A DNA stretch of 64,000 nucleotides from Avichristensenella sp031550535. Lineage in GTDB: Bacteria; Bacillota; Clostridia; Christensenellales; Aristaeellaceae. Both the position numbers and the translations under genes were made by a program. The notes beneath the pieces were generated by a model. It searched no databases, was not told the origin of the DNA, and worked only from the letters and a program-made list of their open reading frames with translations. The DNA lies in contig JAVBOM010000032.1 in the NCBI GenBank assembly GCA_031550535.1, positions 1-64,000 on the forward strand. The letters are read 5' to 3'. Of the stretch, positions 42,785-54,248 are shown piece after piece (the first letter of the stretch is position 1; every line of letters starts with the position of its first letter).

Positions 42785-45253
42785 TTGGTTGATTTTTCTG
42801 TGTTTTTTGTCATCATCGAGGGGATTAACTACTTCGTTCTTCACTATGTGAAGGTCCACCTGGATATTGCGCTATTCATCACAGCCGGGCTTGCGCTATT
42901 GTTCGGGCTGATCGGGCTGTGCCTGAAAAAGCCGCAGGAGACGGGGAACCTGACGCTGAAGCAGGTCATGTACCGCGTGTCGCGCGTGTTCATGGTGCTG
43001 GCGGCCCTGATCGGGGGCGGCATCGTCTGGCCGATGATCGTGGACGTAGTGGTCCGCACGTTCGGCATCGACGGGCAAGCCTTCGGGGCGTACTCCATCA
43101 GCACCGCGGTGATGCTGATCGGCCTTGGGTTCCTGATCGCCAGCCGGTTTTTTACCAGCGAACCGAATAACCGAAGCCTACTCAACACCCGGCAGTTCTT
43201 TGGGGCTGTCGGGATGTTTGCCATGATCTTTCTGATGTTTTTTTCGCTCTACCAGATAAGCTTCGCGGCTTTCCGAAAGGTGCTGCTCTCCATCTTCTTT
43301 GTGACGGAATGCCTCAGCGTGCTTTTTTGGTTCTATGACCCGTTCATCTATATCCTCTCCCAGCTATTCCAGGGGCGCAGGAAGGTGCCCTGCGAGCCGA
43401 CGCCCGACAAGATCAACCGCTTCGCGGTGATCGGCTGTGCGCACAACGAGGCGGGCGTGATCGACCAGCTCATCAAGTCGGTCCACGCCACCATGTATCC
43501 CAAAAACAGCTATGACGTCTATGTCATTTGCGATAACTGCACCGATGACACGGCGGACGTGGTGCGCAAGAGCGGCGCCATCGCCATGGAACGAAACGAC
43601 CCCGAGCACCGGGGCAAGGGCTTCGGCCTCAAGTGGATGTTCGAGAAGCTGGACCAGGAGAGGCGGCGCGGCAACGAGTACGACGCGTACATCATCCTGG
43701 ACGCGGACAACCTGGTCAACGAGGCGTTTTTGGACGCCATCAACGACAAGATGAACGAGGGCTACGAGATCCTGCAGGCGTATCTGGGCTGCAAAAACCC
43801 GGGCGATACCTGGATCTCCATGAGCTACTCGTACTCGTACTGGGTGAGCAACGCCATCTACCAGAACGCGCACTCCCGCGTGGGTCTGAGCGCCCAGATG
43901 GGCGGAACCGGCATGGTGCTGCGCCCCAAAGTGCTGGACGAGATCGGCTGGGATACGGACTCCTTGACCGAGGATCTGGTGCTGACCGCGCGGTACATGC
44001 TGGCGAAGAACCTGCCCGCCTGCTGGGTGCACGACGCCAAGCTGTACGACGAGAAGCCCCTGCGGCTGACGCCCTCTATCCGCCAGCGCACGCGCTGGAT
44101 GCAGGGGCACATGGCGGCGATGTTCAAGTTCGCCCCGAAGCTGCTTTGGAGCGGCATCAAGAACTTCAGCCTCAGGCAGCTCGACGTGGCGTTCTACCTG
44201 ATGCGGCCGTTCCTGAACCTGCTGATGTTCCTCAGCTACCTCGTCCATATCTACTTCAACATGTTCCAGCCGGAGGGGTTTACGTCCACATCCTTCGTGA
44301 TGGGCGCGAACACCTCCATCCTGCTGCTGATTGGGTACTTCATTTTACAGTTCTACGTGCTGTTTAATGAATACCACGCGCGGTACATCCCGACGTTCAT
44401 TCTGCAGTTTTTCTTCTCCTTCACGTGGTATCCGGCCATTTTTCGCGGGCTTATCAAGCGCAAGGAGCGGTATTGGGTTTCCACCATCCACACGCGGAAC
44501 CTGTCCATCGGCGAAGTGCGCGAGGACGCGCAGCTTCAGGAGGCAAAGGAGCGCCTGAAGGGCCTGGACAACCTGCACCGCCTGCCGCTTGGCCAAATTC
44601 TGCTGAAGGCGACCGTCATCACCAAGAAGCAACTGGACGAGGCGCTGCAGCAGCAGAACGCGCACGGCGGCTTCCTGGGCGATATCATCGTGGATATGAA
44701 CGTCATCTCGCAGGATACGCTCAGCGCGTATCTGTCCGTGCAGCAGACCATGAAGGAAGAGGCCGCGCGCGAGGGGAGAGGCGACGATCATCTGCGGCTG
44801 GGCGATATCCTGGTCAATTCCGGGCTGATTACCGCCGCGCAGCTTGAAGCCGCACTGGAACACCAGAAGAACTACGGCGGCTACCTCGGCGCGTGCCTGA
44901 TTGCCACGCACTGCCTGCCCGTGGAGCTGCTGAAGATTTTCCTGGAGGTACAGAAGCTGCTGGACGCAAACTTCGTATCGCCCACCAGCGCGCGCCAGCT
45001 TATCAACGGCGTGCTGGCGAGCAGCACGGAGAACATCGGCACCATCCTCTGGAAGGGCGGGCTGGTATCCCGCCAGCAGCTAGACCTGGCGCTGGAGTAT
45101 CAAAGGCAGACAGGGATGCAGATTGGCGCCATCCTGGTGGAGAGCGGGTTTATCAACGAGCGGACGCTGGAAGTGATCCTGGAGCTGCAGAACAAGGGCC
45201 GGGCGTTTATGGAGGGCAGGGAAGGCCCTCCCGGCGGAAAGGATGGAGCATAA
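42785..45253 (+). CDS. Membrane glycosyltransferase family 2 with three C-terminal MshEN (c-di-GMP-binding) domains, NfrB-like
   Basis: 822 aa, TTG start with GAAGGAG 10 nt upstream. Membrane helices at ~15-40, 62-80, 98-120 and 138-170; GT2 core from ~208 (FAVIGCAHNEAGVIDQLI) with the DxD motif ILDADN near 304, TED near 396 and the processive-synthase motif RQRTRW near 435; more helices at ~465-580. Then three MshEN domains at about 599-655, 670-728 and 750-806, each with the LG-x-IL...L-x-x-AL-x-x-Q pattern (second: LRLGDILVNSGLITAAQLEA). MshEN binds c-di-GMP. E. coli NfrB has a GT2 plus MshEN layout, is c-di-GMP-activated and uses WecB-made UDP-ManNAc. Probably a c-di-GMP-switched polymerase. 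Confidence 0.9.
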   Translation: MVDFSVFFVIIEGINYFVLHYVKVHLDIALFITAGLALLFGLIGLCLKKPQETGNLTLKQVMYRVSRVFMVLAALIGGGIVWPMIVDVVVRTFGIDGQAFGAYSISTAVMLIGLGFLIASRFFTSEPNNRSLLNTRQFFGAVGMFAMIFLMFFSLYQISFAAFRKVLLSIFFVTECLSVLFWFYDPFIYILSQLFQGRRKVPCEPTPDKINRFAVIGCAHNEAGVIDQLIKSVHATMYPKNSYDVYVICDNCTDDTADVVRKSGAIAMERNDPEHRGKGFGLKWMFEKLDQERRRGNEYDAYIILDADNLVNEAFLDAINDKMNEGYEILQAYLGCKNPGDTWISMSYSYSYWVSNAIYQNAHSRVGLSAQMGGTGMVLRPKVLDEIGWDTDSLTEDLVLTARYMLAKNLPACWVHDAKLYDEKPLRLTPSIRQRTRWMQGHMAAMFKFAPKLLWSGIKNFSLRQLDVAFYLMRPFLNLLMFLSYLVHIYFNMFQPEGFTSTSFVMGANTSILLLIGYFILQFYVLFNEYHARYIPTFILQFFFSFTWYPAIFRGLIKRKERYWVSTIHTRNLSIGEVREDAQLQEAKERLKGLDNLHRLPLGQILLKATVITKKQLDEALQQQNAHGGFLGDIIVDMNVISQDTLSAYLSVQQTMKEEAAREGRGDDHLRLGDILVNSGLITAAQLEAALEHQKNYGGYLGACLIATHCLPVELLKIFLEVQKLLDANFVSPTSARQLINGVLASSTENIGTILWKGGLVSRQQLDLALEYQRQTGMQIGAILVESGFINERTLEVILELQNKGRAFMEGREGPPGGKDGA

Positions 45254-45825
45254 TGGAGGCGCTTGAAGCCGCGCTCGGCGTGGCCATCGAGTCGATCGCG
45301 GCCTGGTTTTTTTGCTGCGTGATGGCGGTGTTCGTGCTGCCGGTCATCCTTGACCGCATGGTCTTTTATGTGCCCATGCTCATCCGGCTTTCCAAGGACG
45401 GCGAAGTATACCCGCGCAGCGTGCGCAACACAGTGCTGGAGATCGTGTTGTGGGTTGCCGTCATCACGCTGGTGTATACGTACCTGTACTTTTTCCAGCA
45501 CAACCTGTTCGATCTGGTGACGCGGTCCATCCCCGCGTATATCGCCTGGGGGATTGGCGGGACGCACATTGTATACCGCGTCTTCAATTTCGACCGGATC
45601 ATCAAGCGGAGCTTCTACTACACGGCCTACATGCGCTACATCACGCCGGAGTCGCTCCGCGTGTATCACCAGTTCATCGAGGACCTGGACAGCCTGTACA
45701 TCGACGATCTGGAAGGGCTTTTGCAGAAGCGCCTTCCATATATGCACCGCCAGGCGGCTCTGCGCAAGCAGCGCGAGGTGACCCGCGGCGGAAAGAGCGT
45801 CTACACGCCCACGCTCAACGGGTGA
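45253..45825 (+). CDS. Membrane protein of the wecB/GT2 operon
   Basis: 190 aa; its ATG overlaps the GT2 stop (TAATG), so it is translationally coupled. Three or more membrane segments: AAWFFCCVMAVFVLPVIL, VLEIVLWVAVITLVYTYLYFF and probably IPAYIAWGIGGTHIVYRVF. A cytoplasmic basic/helical C-terminus of ~75 residues (RYITPESLRVYHQFIEDLDSLYIDDLEGLLQKRLPYMHRQ) follows. Family not recognised. By analogy with synthase partners it could be an export or assembly subunit for the polymer (inference). Confidence 0.75.
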   Translation: MEALEAALGVAIESIAAWFFCCVMAVFVLPVILDRMVFYVPMLIRLSKDGEVYPRSVRNTVLEIVLWVAVITLVYTYLYFFQHNLFDLVTRSIPAYIAWGIGGTHIVYRVFNFDRIIKRSFYYTAYMRYITPESLRVYHQFIEDLDSLYIDDLEGLLQKRLPYMHRQAALRKQREVTRGGKSVYTPTLNG

Positions 45826-45862
45826 GCAAGTGTTAGCGCACGAGGGGCTATGGCGAACACGA

Positions 45863-45922
45863 GAGGTAGGGGTTCCTGCGGAATCCCCTCATGGCGCCCG
45901 ATTCTTCGAATCAGCGCCGCCG
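45863..45922 (+). repeat. Dispersed double-hairpin repeat, copy 18
   Basis: Near-consensus; lies 37 nt after the previous stop codon and 19 nt before the next start codon, just outside its ribosome binding site. Confidence 0.93.
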
Positions 45923-45941
45923 CTAAAGAGGAGGAGGGCTT

Positions 45942-47477
45942 ATGACAACCAAGGTTAGGCGTTTTCTGTGCGCGCTGATGGCGCTTGTGCTATGCGTGGT
46001 ACCCGTGCTTAGCCTGGGGGAGGTGGCGGAACCCGCGCCGGGGCAACTGCTCCCCGCGCGGATTCAGAGCGCGCTGGCGTCCGGGCGGCAGGTCGTATGG
46101 ACGCTCCGCGTGGAGTTGTCGGACAACCTGCAATGGATGCTCGGGGACGCGGAGACGTTCGCCGCGATCCAGAAGCTACTGGAGGTCACGGAGGTGCGCG
46201 TGTCCGCGGCGGGCACGGTCGAGGACGGCATGATCCGAGCGGCTGTCGTCATCCAGGACACGGTGCTGGCCGACGTGACGCTGCGCCCGCAGGGGAACAT
46301 CGTGGTCATGGAGAGCAACCTGCTGCCGGACGAGGTATTCGAGATGGCCACGGTGAGCTTCATGAGCGCCATAAAGGGGAAGGCGCTGTCGGCGGAGAAC
46401 GAGGACAATCTTGCCCTCATCCTGGACGTGCTGACCGCGTGCGCGGAGGAGTTCGCCGCGTGGTTTGAGGAGAACGCTGAGGGGATCGTCAAAGAGCCTG
46501 GCGCTTCGGTTCCCGCGACCGCCGAGCGCGACGCCTCGGAGAGCTCCGTCGGCATTCTGCTGAATGTGGACCAGGGGAGGGACCTTGTGCTGCACCTGCT
46601 GGACGTGGTCGCCGGGGATACGGTGCTGCACGCGGCATTGGCGCGTCTCACCGGGAGGACGGCCGGAGAAATCGCCCAGGCGCTGCAGGCGGAAATCACG
46701 AAGCTGGAATCCGCGGCGCCCTCCGACACGGCTTTGCTGGACGCGACGGTTTACCTGGACGCGGACGCCGTTCCGGTCGGGCTGAACGCCGAAGTACCGA
46801 CATCCCTTTTCGGGGTGCAGGGGGCGACGGCCGCGTATGACCGTCAGGCGGAAAAGGGGCGGCACGCGCTTCGCGCCGCGATGGACATGGGGGCGAGCGA
46901 GCTGCGCTTCACCCTGGAGAGCCTCCTGGACGGCAAGGATCCGGAGGCCGTGGAGCATCAGATCAGCTTCCTGACGGAGATCGACAACGCGGACTCTGAT
47001 GTCATTACGGAGATTCTGCTCAGCAACCAGTCCTCCATTCGCCTGTCCGGCGGGCGGGAGACGTTTGACAACGTGCTGGAGATCAGCACGGAGGACAAGC
47101 CGAAGGACGGCGAAGCCCTGAGCGCCGACGAGATGAAGGAGCGCAACGCCGTGCTCCCGGCCGTGATGGCGGCGAGGGCGACCGTATCGAGCGTGACCGA
47201 GGCCGGCGAGCCGGACGGCTTTACGAGCGAAACGGTGGTGGCGCTGGAACTGCTCGGCATGGAGATGGGAACGATGCGCTGGACGCTGGCGGACGAGGCG
47301 TACACAGCCCCGGATACGTCCGGGAAATCCGCCGTGGACGTGGAAGCGCTGACCGGCGAAGAGCGCGCGGAGGTGTTCGCGGAAATGCAGGCGGGGCTGC
47401 TGAAGCAAATATTCGGTATGCTGACCCTGCTGCCCCCGGAGGTGCTGTTGGTGCTGCAAAACAACATGCAGCAATAG
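45942..47477 (+). CDS. Large secreted hypothetical protein
   Basis: 511 aa, with AGAGGAGGAGG upstream. Signal peptide KVRRFLCALMALVLCVVPVLS, mature start LGEVAEPAPG. The rest is mixed alpha/beta, acidic, with no Cys-based lipid anchor and no membrane segment. Internal halves show parallel strand-rich stretches (VRVSAAGTVEDGMIRAAVVI; FTLESLLDGKDPEAVEHQISF) suggestive of a lipoprotein-localisation- or DUF-type beta fold, but I do not recognise it. It may be co-transcribed with the GT2 genes (gap 116 nt with a repeat copy), making it a possible extracellular partner of the polymer. Confidence 0.75.
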   Translation: MTTKVRRFLCALMALVLCVVPVLSLGEVAEPAPGQLLPARIQSALASGRQVVWTLRVELSDNLQWMLGDAETFAAIQKLLEVTEVRVSAAGTVEDGMIRAAVVIQDTVLADVTLRPQGNIVVMESNLLPDEVFEMATVSFMSAIKGKALSAENEDNLALILDVLTACAEEFAAWFEENAEGIVKEPGASVPATAERDASESSVGILLNVDQGRDLVLHLLDVVAGDTVLHAALARLTGRTAGEIAQALQAEITKLESAAPSDTALLDATVYLDADAVPVGLNAEVPTSLFGVQGATAAYDRQAEKGRHALRAAMDMGASELRFTLESLLDGKDPEAVEHQISFLTEIDNADSDVITEILLSNQSSIRLSGGRETFDNVLEISTEDKPKDGEALSADEMKERNAVLPAVMAARATVSSVTEAGEPDGFTSETVVALELLGMEMGTMRWTLADEAYTAPDTSGKSAVDVEALTGEERAEVFAEMQAGLLKQIFGMLTLLPPEVLLVLQNNMQQ

Positions 47478-47568
47478 CGTGGGGCGTGGCTCGTGGGACC
47501 TTCCGGCGGCTGGGTTTCACGCCGCCGCCAATCCAGCACACCCCTAGCGGCGGCACAGCACGCATAAT

Positions 47569-47612
47569 AAGCGAAAAGCCTTGCAGATACTGACCTGCAA
47601 GGCTTTTCGCTT
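47569..47612. terminator. Bidirectional intrinsic terminator
   Basis: AAGCGAAAAGCCTTGCAG pairs perfectly with CTGCAAGGCTTTTCGCTT around an 8-nt loop. The right arm contains the stop codon of the minus-strand permease fragment. Confidence 0.85.
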
Positions 47613-48444
47613 AGAGCATTTCACGCAAACATAGCACACGTCTTTGCGGATCTTTTGCCGTCTCGCGTTGCCTCAATACTTTCTCAAACCCGACGGAAAG
47701 GACGTTGCCGCAGTTCAGTATCAACATGATGACGACCGTCGGCAGGATGGTGGGGATGTTGACATGCGCGATGATTTGCAGCCGGTTCGCGCCGTCAATC
47801 CGTGAGGCCTCAATCAATTCCGGTGAAACGCCGGACAGCGCCGAAAGATAGATGATCGTGCTCCATCCGATGTTCTGCCACACGTTTGACCACACGTACA
47901 CATGGGGAAAATACTTGGGGTGGGTCATGAAATTCGTCCGGGTTCCGCCAAGGGCGTCGATGAGGTTATTGATGATGCCGTTATCCCGTTGGAGGAACAG
48001 CATGAGCATGCTGCACACGACGACCGTGGAAATAAAGTGAGGCGCGTACGTCACCATCTGGACCGTGCGCTTGAACTTTCCGTTGCGCAGCTCGTTGATC
48101 AAAAGGGCCAGCAAAACGGCCAGGGGGAATGTCGCGAGAGAATACACGCTGAGGGTCAGCGTGTTGCGCACGATCTTCCAGAACGCCGGATAGGTGACAA
48201 ACCGCTCAAAGTGCTGCAGGCCGACCCATGGGCTTTTCCAGAAGCCAAGGTTGGCGCGATCCTGGCGAAATGCGATCTGCACGCTGTACATTGGATAATA
48301 ATGAAACACGAGGAGGTAGATAAGCGCGGGAAGCAAAAGCACGTGCAGTTGCCAGCTCTGGACAATGTGGGACAGCCACTTTCGTTGTCTGCGGCGGCGC
48401 TGATTTGTGAAATGAGATGCATTGACAGGCGGTGGCTCGACCAT
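47611..48444 (-). pseudogene. LplB-type ABC permease, C-terminally truncated
   Basis: 277 codons. Start at 48444, with GGGAGGGG about 8 nt upstream. It follows the LplB/YtcP-partner family closely (LLLPALIYLLVFHYYPMYSVQIAFRQ; EAA-type loop PELIEASRIDGANRLQIIAHVNIPTILPT) up to NCGNVLSVGFEKV. Family members then continue about 45-50 residues including the last membrane helix; here the frame ends with an unrelated 21-residue basic tail (LRQRETAKDPQRRVLC...) that runs into a terminator. No second permease or binding protein is adjacent. Probably a non-functional remnant. Confidence 0.75.
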
Positions 48445-48522
48445 CTTTCTCACCCCTCCCAACATCGGAATATGCCCAAAACCGTCCATGCATTTATGTA
48501 CGTTTTATCTTTTCTGATTGAT

Positions 48523-48551
48523 ATGGTAATGACACGCGAGGGATTCGTCAA
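48523..48551 (-). promoter_or_regulatory. Possible promoter for the permease fragment
   Basis: Minus strand TTGACG (48546-48551), 17-nt spacer, TACCAT (48523-48528). Confidence 0.4.
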
Positions 48552-48718
48552 TAACGCTTTTCGGAAAATAGCGCGATTATCGCGGCGATATGTCGCAGAA
48601 TTACGGGACAGGCCGCCCTTTCGCCGGCTGTGCCGTTAGCCGTCGGATGACGTATGGCATACCCGAGCAAGAGGGGCGAAGGCGTGTATACCCATGCACA
48701 GTCGGAACGAATGCGCGG
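48552..48718. other. Intergenic stretch
   Basis: No gene seen between the permease fragment promoter and the partial repeat. A short palindromic patch (CGCGATTATCGCG) lies around 48571-48583. Confidence 0.45.
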
Positions 48719-48766
48719 CGTTGATATCACGGGCGCCATAGGGGATTCCGTGAGGAATCCCAGCCT
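48719..48766 (-). repeat. Dispersed double-hairpin repeat, copy 19 (partial)
   Basis: Only the inner edge of hairpin B (GGGCGCCATA) and complete hairpin A (GGGATTCC-GTGA-GGAATCCC) remain. Confidence 0.75.
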
Positions 48767-48779
48767 CTTTTGGCGGATC

Positions 48780-48806
48780 ACCGTTTATTTTGCGCGACAT
48801 ACAGTA
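48780..48806 (+). promoter_or_regulatory. Candidate sigma-K promoter
   Basis: AC (48780-48781), 16 nt, CATACAGTA (48798-48806): an exact fit to the late mother-cell sigma-K pattern AC-N16-CATA-N3-TA, 78 nt upstream of a collagen-like gene. CATACAGT also matches the sigma-E -10. Confidence 0.55.
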
Positions 48807-48883
48807 TAAGCAGAGGTTCTGAAAGAAATCCTTCATGGGCTGGAGCCTTTGGTTCCGCCCCACTGTCCAGGAGGTGCTCCTAC

Positions 48884-49576
48884 ATGAAACGATGGTACCC
48901 GGGCTGCGGGGGGCGCCGCGTCGTCCCGGTGGATGGCTGCGGTTGCGGCATTGTGCGCATCCAAGGGGCGCAAGGGCCCCAAGGCCCTCCCGGCCCGCAA
49001 GGCACTGCGGGTCCGCGCGGTCCGGCAGGGCCTTCCGGCGCGGCGGGCAGCGTGGGCGCGACGGGCGCCCCTGGCATGACGGGCAGCACGGGCGCGACCG
49101 GCCCCGCCGGCGTGAACGGCACGGAACTCGCGGCCGGACGCCTTACCCGCACATCCGTCACACCGGTTTTGCTGGACGCGGGAACCCGCGCCGTTGCGAT
49201 TGACTGGCCGGTTTCGACCTTTGATATCGGGCTGGACTTTGACCTGTCCGACCCGGCCGCCCCCTCCATGATTGGCGGCACGGCGGTGTATACCGTTGTC
49301 GTCAACGTGGCCGTCGGCGTGGGATCGAGCTTTGCCGGCGAGCAGGTGAACCTGGATCTGTACGCGAACGGCGTGTTCATCGCGCGGGATATCGAGTACA
49401 CGCCCACGAACGTCCCGTCTATCATACTGTTCAAGGTGTTCGCGCTGTTCCCGGAGACATCGCCGACCCTGACGCTGCAGGTACAGCTCACCTACCCGTT
49501 TGGCGGCAACTTTTTCTCCGCGCTGGTGTACCCGGCGGACTCTTCTTTGAGCGTGGAGAAAGCCACGCTTGCGTAG
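48884..49576 (+). CDS. Collagen-like exosporium-type protein
   Basis: 230 aa. Start at 48884, with AGGAGGTG 7 nt upstream. Short Cys-rich head (MKRWYPGCGGRRVVPVDGCGCG), about 20 Gly-X-Y triplets (GAQGPQGPPGPQGTAGPRGP, then GATGAPGMTGSTGATGPAG), then a ~140-residue C-terminal domain of mainly beta character (SVTPVLLDAGTRAVAIDWPVSTFDIGLDF). The layout matches BclA-like spore-surface glycoproteins, though this C-terminal domain differs from that of the 34213 gene. No signal peptide, as expected for proteins assembled from the mother cell. The sigma-K-like promoter supports this. Confidence 0.88.
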   Translation: MKRWYPGCGGRRVVPVDGCGCGIVRIQGAQGPQGPPGPQGTAGPRGPAGPSGAAGSVGATGAPGMTGSTGATGPAGVNGTELAAGRLTRTSVTPVLLDAGTRAVAIDWPVSTFDIGLDFDLSDPAAPSMIGGTAVYTVVVNVAVGVGSSFAGEQVNLDLYANGVFIARDIEYTPTNVPSIILFKVFALFPETSPTLTLQVQLTYPFGGNFFSALVYPADSSLSVEKATLA

Positions 49577-49632
49577 CAAGATTCAGCGGGCGCGGCAAAC
49601 CCGGCGGGGGCCGCGAAAAATGCCGCGAGGGC

Positions 49633-49661
49633 TATACAATTCCTTGTGAATGCGGTATGAT
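49633..49661 (+). promoter_or_regulatory. Possible sigma-A promoter of the hybrid kinase
   Basis: TATACA (49633-49638), 17 nt, TATGAT (49656-49661), 73 nt from the start codon. Confidence 0.45.
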
Positions 49662-49733
49662 TGAAAAAACATACCGTCCCGCGCGAGGGCACTTGCGTAT
49701 CCGCGAACACCAAAGAAGAGGTTGACACACAAG

Positions 49734-53605
<3,872 letters not shown>

Positions 53606-53606
<1 letters not shown>

Positions 53607-53653
53607 TAAAAAGAAGAGGGCGGTTCCGCGCGGGAACTGCCTCTTCTTTTTAT
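53606..53653 (+). terminator. Intrinsic terminator
   Basis: AAAAAGAAGAGG...GTTCC / GGAAC...CCTCTTCTTTTT with a GCGC loop region, directly after the kinase stop codon. Confidence 0.85.
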
Positions 53654-53922
53654 GATGAACAACCCAGCCGGATGGCCGGTTGATGCAAGCCAAAGCTGCC
53701 TTGTTGCCGGCGCGAGCGCATCAAGCCCAAGTGGGGGTTCTTTCACGGTTTCGCCCGTTCGCGTGCCTGGCCTGCGCGCCGGCAACCCATTGCGGCACAG
53801 ATATTTCTTCGATGACATCCCTCCTCACATCAAACTTTGGATTCCATTCGGTCTTTTCTATGCCGTTTCCCCCCTCTCTCGCTTCGTTGAACACAGTATA
53901 CCGCCGGAATGTGAATTGAATA
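53654..53922. other. Intergenic stretch, no gene seen
   Basis: Open frames here have no ribosome binding site and no recognisable content. Confidence 0.5.
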
Positions 53923-53939
53923 TGTACTGTACATGTACA
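53923..53939. promoter_or_regulatory. Overlapping palindromic operator candidate
   Basis: TGTACTGTACATGTACA contains overlapping inverted repeats TGTAC-T-GTACA and TGTACATGTACA. It is 30 nt upstream of a small HTH regulator, a plausible autoregulatory site. Confidence 0.5.
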
Positions 53940-53969
53940 AAGGGTTAAGGATTGTATCGGAGGTAATAA

Positions 53970-54182
53970 ATGATCAAATTTGACAAGCTGTGGATCACGC
54001 TGGAGAAGCGCGGGCTGACAAAATACAAGCTGCACACGCAGTACCGCGTGAGCAAAGCGCAACTATTCCGGCTGCAGCACAACCAGTCTGTGAACACCAA
54101 CACCCTGGACAGGCTCTGCAACATCCTGCAGTGCGGCGTGGGGGACATTATGGAGCATATGCCGGACGACAACCTGTTCTAA
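53970..54182 (+). CDS. Small Cro/CI-type HTH regulator (YozG-like)
   Basis: 70 aa, with GGAGG 6 nt upstream. Entire protein is one helix-turn-helix domain: LWITLEKRGLTKYKLHTQYRVSKAQLFRLQHNQSVNTNTLDRLCNILQCGVGDIMEH, the pattern of the short YozG/Xre-type regulators of Firmicutes. It has a divergent first part of the HTH, but the recognition helix (VSKAQLFRLQHNQ) is clear. Monocistronic, bracketed by its own operator candidate and terminator. Targets unknown. Confidence 0.88.
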   Translation: MIKFDKLWITLEKRGLTKYKLHTQYRVSKAQLFRLQHNQSVNTNTLDRLCNILQCGVGDIMEHMPDDNLF

Positions 54183-54202
54183 GAAAAGCCATTGCGCGAT
54201 AA

Positions 54203-54238
54203 AAGAACCGGCCCTGCTCTGCGCACGGCCGGTTCTTC
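54203..54238. terminator. Intrinsic terminator
   Basis: AAGAACCGGCC pairs with GGCCGGTTCTT; short T-rich tail. Lies between the HTH gene and the convergent degV gene and can serve both. Confidence 0.75.
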
Positions 54239-54248
54239 TCTATTCTCG

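Noticed and set aside
53721..54062. 113-codon minus-strand frame
   Set aside because: Antisense to the HTH gene and its operator; no ribosome binding site.
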